This document shows, one piece after another, positions 42,366 to 47,070 of a DNA stretch of 47,070 nt; the first letter of the stretch is position 1, and each line of letters opens with the position of its first letter. The DNA comes from UBA4207 sp964352405 (GTDB taxonomy: Bacteria > Bdellovibrionota > Bacteriovoracia > Bacteriovoracales > Bacteriovoracaceae), in contig CAYGRY010000012.1 in assembly GCA_964352405.1 (NCBI GenBank), positions 1-47,070 of the forward strand, in the 5' to 3' direction. The translations under genes were made by a program, and so were the position numbers. A model generated the notes under the pieces. The model had not been told where the DNA came from. It saw only the letters and a program-made list of their open reading frames with translations, and did no database searches.

Positions 42366-43404
42366 TTCGGATCGCCTCTACAATTGTTTTACTCGCATTA
42401 CTATTTAGGCTTACAACATTGGCCTTAGCGATATGAAGTTCAGATATTTTAATATTTTTAAACTCTTCTTCAGTAAACAAGATGGACCCGAGTTTATCCC
42501 TAGCTTCACAGGCGTTATGCCACTGTTCATTAAACTGGGCAATTTTAAGAGGAACATAAACAGAGGCTTTACCAAGAGCGATAAGCTCACAAACTGTTCC
42601 TGCACCGGCACGAGAAATAATTAAGTCTGCTGATTTATAGAGATCAATCATCCCATCAGTTAAAAAACCAAAAGATTGATAGTTATCATCATTATGCTTT
42701 TTAAACTCTTTCACAAATTGAGCGCCTACTTGATGAAAGATAAAATACTTCTCTTTTAGTTCTGTCATTTCTTGTAGAACGGCATCATTAAGCAGGAGTG
42801 AGCCGTTACCACCACCAGTTACAAACAAGATTGGCTTTTTAATGTCTTCAAGTTTAATTTTTGAAATCATTTTAGATCGAATCACGGAATCAAAACATTC
42901 ATCCCTAATGGGATACCCCGAAAGATAAACCTTATCGGCTTTAAAGAACTTTTTGGAAGCCTCAAAACTAACGAAGACTTTCGTTGCAAACTTGCCAGCA
43001 ATTTTGTTTGCTAATCCTACACGAGAAGTTTGCTCATGAATGAAGACTTTAAAACCTAAAACTCTAGCAGCGACAACAACTGGAACAGAAACGAAACCAC
43101 CAGTTGAAAAAACTAGAGTTTGCTTTCTATTTAACGGAAACAATAAGCAAAAGGCTTGAAGAACACCAAATACGATTTTGAAGGGATCAATAAAATTTTG
43201 TATGGAAAAATAGCGACGTAATTTACCTGTAGCTATTTGATAATAAGGTATTAATTGCTCTTGAATGAGTTTTTTTTCGATTCCTTGCTTTGATCCAATA
43301 TAAGATATGGCAAAGCCTCGAGACTGGAGTTTCTTTATGAGGGTGATGGCAGGGACAACATGACCGCCTGATCCTCCACCGCTAAAAACAATATGCTTAA
43401 TCAT
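42358..43404 (-). CDS. murG: UDP-GlcNAc:undecaprenyl-pyrophosphoryl-MurNAc-pentapeptide transferase
   Basis: 348 residues. MurG adds GlcNAc to lipid I to make lipid II on the inner face of the membrane. Motifs are the N-terminal FSGGGSGGHVVPAI, the second Gly loop FVTGGGNGS, HQVGAQF, and ISRAGAGTVCELIALGKASVYVPL with QWHNA, the donor-binding segment. In many bacteria murG lies in the dcw division cluster. Here it sits downstream of a flavoprotein gene and upstream of a MazG-like gene, and no mur or fts neighbour is visible. The gap to the upstream gene is 9 nt. Confidence 0.94.
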   Translation of the reverse strand: MIKHIVFSGGGSGGHVVPAITLIKKLQSRGFAISYIGSKQGIEKKLIQEQLIPYYQIATGKLRRYFSIQNFIDPFKIVFGVLQAFCLLFPLNRKQTLVFSTGGFVSVPVVVAARVLGFKVFIHEQTSRVGLANKIAGKFATKVFVSFEASKKFFKADKVYLSGYPIRDECFDSVIRSKMISKIKLEDIKKPILFVTGGGNGSLLLNDAVLQEMTELKEKYFIFHQVGAQFVKEFKKHNDDNYQSFGFLTDGMIDLYKSADLIISRAGAGTVCELIALGKASVYVPLKIAQFNEQWHNACEARDKLGSILFTEEEFKNIKISELHIAKANVVSLNSNASKTIVEAIRNV

Positions 43405-43413
43405 GCCTAAATG

Positions 43414-44598
43414 TTAACTGAGCTTTGCTATAATGTCATCGCTAGCAGCAACTGCTGAAGACCAGGCCCACTGGAAATTATAACCACCAAGCCAGCCAGT
43501 GACATCCACAACTTCGCCCACAAAATAGACATTGGACATTTTTTTACTCTCTAGAGTCTTTGAAGATAATTCGTCAGGATGCACTCCGCCACGTGTGACC
43601 TCGGCCTTACGATAACCTTCTGTTCCACTTGGGATAATTCTCCAGCGCTTAAAAACAGATTCAAATTTTTCCCAGTCACCTCTGCTCCATTCAGCACCTT
43701 TACGCTCACTTAATTCATGCACACCCCACCAAAGCATGACGAATCGTTCAGGCAGATACTGACAAAGCCAATTTTCAACTTTCTTAGCTCCACGCCTTGA
43801 GACTTCTCTTCGCATCAGCTCTAAGTTTAATTCTGGTATGAAATCAATTTCAATTTCATCTCCCGAATTCCAGTGTAGCGAGATTTGTAAAATGGCCGGA
43901 CCAGATAGCCCTTTATGGGTGAACAAAATATTTTCGCTGAATTTAACACCATTTGACTGAACAACACAGGAAACAGAAACACCTGATAATTCGCGAGTAT
44001 ATTCTAATAAGCTCTCATTCAATGTTAATGGAACTAGGGCTGGACGAGTTTCTACTAACTTCATATCAAAATTTTTGGCTATCTTTAAACCGATATCACT
44101 TGCACCAATACTAGGAATGGAGAGGCCTCCACTAGAAATAATGACATGACTTGCCTCTATATCACCTTTATCTGTGCTAACTTTAAGATTTGAATCTAGA
44201 CCTAAAACTTTAGTATTCAAGCGCAGGTCTAACAAAGACCTGTCACATTCATTGAGCAAAATACTGACGATGTCTTTGGCGGATTTATCACAAAACAATT
44301 GACCTAATTTCTTTTCATGAAAAGAAATATTGTATTTTTTTACAAGGTCAATAAAATCACTGGCACTATAACGTGCCAGCGATGACTTAGAAAAATGTGG
44401 GTTTTGGGATACGAATTCATTGTGGCTAGCTTTGGTGTTTGTAAAATTACAGCGACCTCCACCAGAAATAAGAATTTTTTTTCCAACAGCTGAATTGCTT
44501 TCTATTAATGAAACAGCAATACCAGCTTGAGTTAGACAGGCTGCGGCCATTAAGCCCGCAGCACCTGCACCAACAACAATAACAACTTTTGAGGACAT
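43414..44598 (-). CDS. Flavoprotein of the HI0933/YhiN family
   Basis: 394 residues. The FAD-binding fold opens with VVGAGAAGLMAA. The family signature GKKILISGGGRCNFTN follows near residue 38. The C-terminal end GEVVDVTGWLGGYNFQWAWSSG-like pattern (here WSSAVAA) closes the FAD site. Relatives are assumed NAD(P)/FAD oxidoreductases of unknown substrate. It is a soluble cytoplasmic protein. It starts 6 nt after the DEAD-box helicase and ends 9 nt before murG. Confidence 0.92.
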   Translation of the reverse strand: MSSKVVIVVGAGAAGLMAAACLTQAGIAVSLIESNSAVGKKILISGGGRCNFTNTKASHNEFVSQNPHFSKSSLARYSASDFIDLVKKYNISFHEKKLGQLFCDKSAKDIVSILLNECDRSLLDLRLNTKVLGLDSNLKVSTDKGDIEASHVIISSGGLSIPSIGASDIGLKIAKNFDMKLVETRPALVPLTLNESLLEYTRELSGVSVSCVVQSNGVKFSENILFTHKGLSGPAILQISLHWNSGDEIEIDFIPELNLELMRREVSRRGAKKVENWLCQYLPERFVMLWWGVHELSERKGAEWSRGDWEKFESVFKRWRIIPSGTEGYRKAEVTRGGVHPDELSSKTLESKKMSNVYFVGEVVDVTGWLGGYNFQWAWSSAVAASDDIIAKLS

Positions 44599-44604
44599 AC
44601 TTTA

Positions 44605-46392
44605 TTAGCCATTAGCACGATTATCAGCGAACTTTCTAGCACGTGGACGTGATGATCTTCTTGGAGCTGAAGAAGCAGAAGGAGCTCTTGCACTTTCATT
44701 TCCAATAGGAGCAGTTTTATCAAGTCTTAAAGTCTGATCGCCAAAAACGATACCTTTTGTTGCAACTAAACGATCAACAAAACGATCTGGTACATCGAAA
44801 GTTGTTGCGTCTTGTCCCATATCCATATTTTGGATAAAGCGTTCTTGAACATCAAGCTCTCTAGCAAATCCACTTAAGAATTGTCTAAATGGCATTTGGC
44901 TCGTATTACGACCAACGTTTACAACGAGGCGACTAAATCCTGGACGAGTATTTCTTCCGTCTTGTTGCATATTTTCAGAACGGCTTCCACCTCTTTCAGG
45001 GCGGGCACCACGTTCACCTCTGCCATTTGATCCAGTATCAACACGACCAGTTCTTGCACCACCACGCTCAGGGGCATCAAGACGCTCACGACGCTTTAAG
45101 TGCTCAAGTTTCTCAGCAGCGTTAAGCATATAAAGAGCACGAACTAAATCATCACGTTGTAACTCTTCAAGAGATTGAGTGAATGCACCAAGACCTGGGT
45201 CACGTAGATCAGCTTCACGTGCACAATCAATCACTCTTGCACTTAATCTTGAGATAAGAGCATCACGAGTTTCTTGTGCTGTTGGAAGATTTTTCTTCTC
45301 AACGCGAGCCTTAGTCATTTTTTCAATAAATCTTAATTTTCTTTCGTCTTGTGGAGCAACGAGAGAAATTGCAATCCCTTTTTGTCCTGCACGACCAGTT
45401 CTTCCAATACGGTGAACATATGACTCGTTATCAAGAGGAAGGCCAAAGTTAATAACGTGAGTAAGATCATCAACATCAATTCCTCTAGCCGCAACATCAG
45501 TACAAACTAGAAGATCAACATCTTTTCTCTTAAAGCGAGCCATTGTGCTATCACGTTGATCTTGAGACATATCACCGTTAAGGCAATCTGCTGTAAATCC
45601 TCTCGCGTTAAGTGCATCAGATAGATTTTTGGTATCAAGTTTTGTACGACAGAAAATAATGGCGTAGTAAGAAGACATTGTCTCAAGTAAGCGAGCAACC
45701 GCTTCAGGCATATCACCTGGGCGAACTAAGAAATACTGCTGTTCAATATCTTCATTTGATAATGTTTTCTTTTGAATCGAGATTTCTTCTGGATTTGTTA
45801 AATAATCATCAACAAGTCTTCTAATCTCTCTTGGCATTGTTGCTGAGAACATCCAAGTTTTATAATCAGTCTTCATGCAATCAAGGATTGAGCGAACATC
45901 ATCAAGAAAGCCCATATCAAGCATTTCATCTGCTTCATCTAAAGCCGCAAGCTTACATTCAGAAAAATCTAAAACACCGCGACGAATAAGATCAAGTACA
46001 CGACCAGGAGTTCCAATAAGAATTTGTGGTCTAGTTCTTTTAAAATCACCAATTTGTTTTCCAATTGGAGTGCCACCGTAAACACAAAAAGTGTTCACAC
46101 GTTTATTTATTGCGAACTTCGCAATTTCACTTTCAATTTGGTTGGCAAGCTCTCTTGTTGGAGCCAAGACCAGTGCTTGGATGCCACGAGAATCGGCTTT
46201 AATTTTATGGAGCATAGGAAGAGCAAAGGCAGCTGTTTTACCAGTACCTGTTTGTGCCTGACCAACAAAGTCGGTATCTTTACTGATTAACAGAGGAATT
46301 GCTTGAGCCTGAATATCCGTAGGCTCAATATAGCCTCGTTCAGTTAAAGCACTTAATAGGTCAGCCTCTAGACCTAAGTCTTGAAATTTCAT
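44605..46392 (-). CDS. DEAD-box RNA helicase (DeaD/CsdA-like)
   Basis: 595 residues. The Q motif ends in TDIQAQAIP. Motif I is AQTGTGKTAA, then PTRELANQ, TPGRVLD, motif II DEAD, motif III SAT, motif V TDVAARGIDV and motif VI HRIGRTGRAG. The C-terminal tail (about 430-490) is Arg/Gly-rich. It is followed by a DbpA/CsdA-type RNA-binding fold (LVVNVGRNTSQM) and a final basic tail. CsdA-like helicases unwind structured RNA in ribosome assembly and cold growth. AAGGG precedes the ATG. It is the first gene of the run leading to the GNAT gene. Confidence 0.94.
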   Translation of the reverse strand: MKFQDLGLEADLLSALTERGYIEPTDIQAQAIPLLISKDTDFVGQAQTGTGKTAAFALPMLHKIKADSRGIQALVLAPTRELANQIESEIAKFAINKRVNTFCVYGGTPIGKQIGDFKRTRPQILIGTPGRVLDLIRRGVLDFSECKLAALDEADEMLDMGFLDDVRSILDCMKTDYKTWMFSATMPREIRRLVDDYLTNPEEISIQKKTLSNEDIEQQYFLVRPGDMPEAVARLLETMSSYYAIIFCRTKLDTKNLSDALNARGFTADCLNGDMSQDQRDSTMARFKRKDVDLLVCTDVAARGIDVDDLTHVINFGLPLDNESYVHRIGRTGRAGQKGIAISLVAPQDERKLRFIEKMTKARVEKKNLPTAQETRDALISRLSARVIDCAREADLRDPGLGAFTQSLEELQRDDLVRALYMLNAAEKLEHLKRRERLDAPERGGARTGRVDTGSNGRGERGARPERGGSRSENMQQDGRNTRPGFSRLVVNVGRNTSQMPFRQFLSGFARELDVQERFIQNMDMGQDATTFDVPDRFVDRLVATKGIVFGDQTLRLDKTAPIGNESARAPSASSAPRRSSRPRARKFADNRANG

Positions 46393-46485
46393 TGGAACCC
46401 TTCATTTTTTTTAAACAACGGCATAATACAGTCGTTTGATTTTGGTCGTTATACCTGTCGAGATTTCTAACTTCCACCAAACATG

Positions 46486-46513
46486 TAAAATATGCTTGCT
46501 AACTTGCCGATAA
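46486..46513 (+). promoter_or_regulatory. Sigma28-like promoter candidate
   Basis: TAAA (46486-46489), 16 nt, then GCCGATAA (46506-46513) resembles the flagellar-sigma consensus (TAAA, 15 nt, GCCGATAA). The predicted start of transcription falls at about 46520, one base from the ATG at 46521. The octamer alone also occurs by chance inside genes here, so confidence is low. Confidence 0.35.
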
Positions 46514-46520
46514 GATATAC

Positions 46521-47070
46521 ATGAGAACAAAATTTATTGTCGTATCTGTAATTGTCTTAGCAATTCAAGGGGCTTGGGCCTACTTTTGGCCCTGGGAAGC
46601 TTTATCCCTTCTCGTAACGTTGCCCCTGTTTATCATGGGCATCTACGAAATGCTTCAAAAAGATCACACTATTATGCGAAACTACCCTGTTTTGGGACGT
46701 TTACGTTATGTTATGGAAGTCTTAAGACCAAAAATTTATCAATATTTTGTTGAAAGTGATACGGACGGAACGCCGATTAATCGAATTACAAGATCGGTTG
46801 TTTATCAACGAGCCAAAAAAGATCTGTCTACAACTCCTTTTGGAACTCAACTTGATGTCTATGCTCCAGGATACGAATGGGTCAATCATTCGATGCATCC
46901 TTATAACTCAAATGAGATTCAACCAAAAAACTTAAGAGTCATGGTTGGAGAAGGCAACTGCGACAAACCTTATTCGCTTTCTATTTTTAATATTTCTGCC
47001 ATGAGTTTTGGCGCACTTTCTTCTAGGGCAGTTGAATCATTAAACTGGGGAGCTAAGGTTGGTGGCTTTG
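46521..47070 (+). CDS. FMN-binding glutamate synthase family protein (5' part)
   Basis: The first 183 residues are in the window. Two N-terminal hydrophobic segments (about 5-22 and 26-42) come before the conserved part. HSMHPY and the stretch DKPYSLSIFNISAMSFGALS match the start of the FMN barrel of glutamate-synthase-like (GltB central domain) proteins that stand alone with a membrane anchor. The full family is about 500 residues. The gene runs out of the window on the right. ATG 46521 has no ribosome site, and the upstream sigma28-like box suggests a nearly leaderless message (inference). Its reaction is unknown; the amidotransferase half is absent in this group. Confidence 0.87.
   Translation, partial: MRTKFIVVSVIVLAIQGAWAYFWPWEALSLLVTLPLFIMGIYEMLQKDHTIMRNYPVLGRLRYVMEVLRPKIYQYFVESDTDGTPINRITRSVVYQRAKKDLSTTPFGTQLDVYAPGYEWVNHSMHPYNSNEIQPKNLRVMVGEGNCDKPYSLSIFNISAMSFGALSSRAVESLNWGAKVGGF

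Overview
The window is AT-rich, densely packed bacterial chromosome, with many TTG and GTG starts set by clear Shine-Dalgarno sites. The gene content fits a Gram-negative organism, most likely Bdellovibrionota (a Bacteriovorax or Halobacteriovorax-like lineage). It has lipoproteins with lipoboxes, MurG, accA-yicC-gmk-rsh, an ATP-type PEP carboxykinase, a MaeB-type malic enzyme, secreted hydrolases and polyamine enzymes fused to membrane domains. The taxonomic placement is inferred from gene style, not from a marker match.

Layout. 1-2.2 kb: the 3' end of a tRNA with its terminator, a near-copy of that tRNA end plus terminator 1.18 kb away bracketing one gene for a membrane-anchored TPR-like protein, then two tandem paralogous small genes of unknown function. 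2.4-10 kb (minus strand): a tightly coupled four-gene operon under a good sigma70-type promoter. It encodes a 1231-residue exported Cys-rich and Gly-rich protein, a multi-pass membrane protein of the acyltransferase/OpgC type, an S-adenosylmethionine decarboxylase fused to a membrane domain, and a membrane domain fused to a spermidine-synthase-like domain. This is the most unusual locus here and the best candidate for an undescribed system. 10-17.4 kb: a YheT-like hydrolase behind a structured leader, a secreted V8-like protease with a PPC domain, a Na+/solute symporter with a palindrome at its start, maeB, a RidA-family gene and a DUF218 gene. 17.4-22.1 kb (minus): accA-yicC-gmk-rsh in one run, without rpoZ between gmk and rsh. 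22.2-28.5 kb: a BamE-like lipoprotein, a FliL-like membrane protein converging on an FHA-sigma54 activator, engB, two small genes, and a lysophospholipid-acyltransferase-like/SDR pair.

28.5-36.6 kb: tRNA-Leu(CAA), a secreted esterase, a lipoprotein, a secreted pair including a lytic-transglycosylase-like enzyme, then nagA plus a SIS-domain deaminase, pckA and a phytase-like lipoprotein. Together these suggest cell-wall amino-sugar salvage and gluconeogenesis. 36.6-47 kb: a histidine phosphatase, hemJ, an ABC-F ATPase, typA, a minus-strand run (DEAD-box helicase, YhiN-type flavoprotein, murG, MazG-like, GNAT), and the 5' end of an FMN-binding glutamate-synthase-family gene that runs off the window.

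Genome style. Convergent neighbours overlap or nearly touch at their 3' ends in seven of eight cases. Apart from the two tRNA-end copies I see only two clear intrinsic terminators and one weaker candidate. No insertion sequence, integrase, CRISPR array, rRNA or phage module was found.
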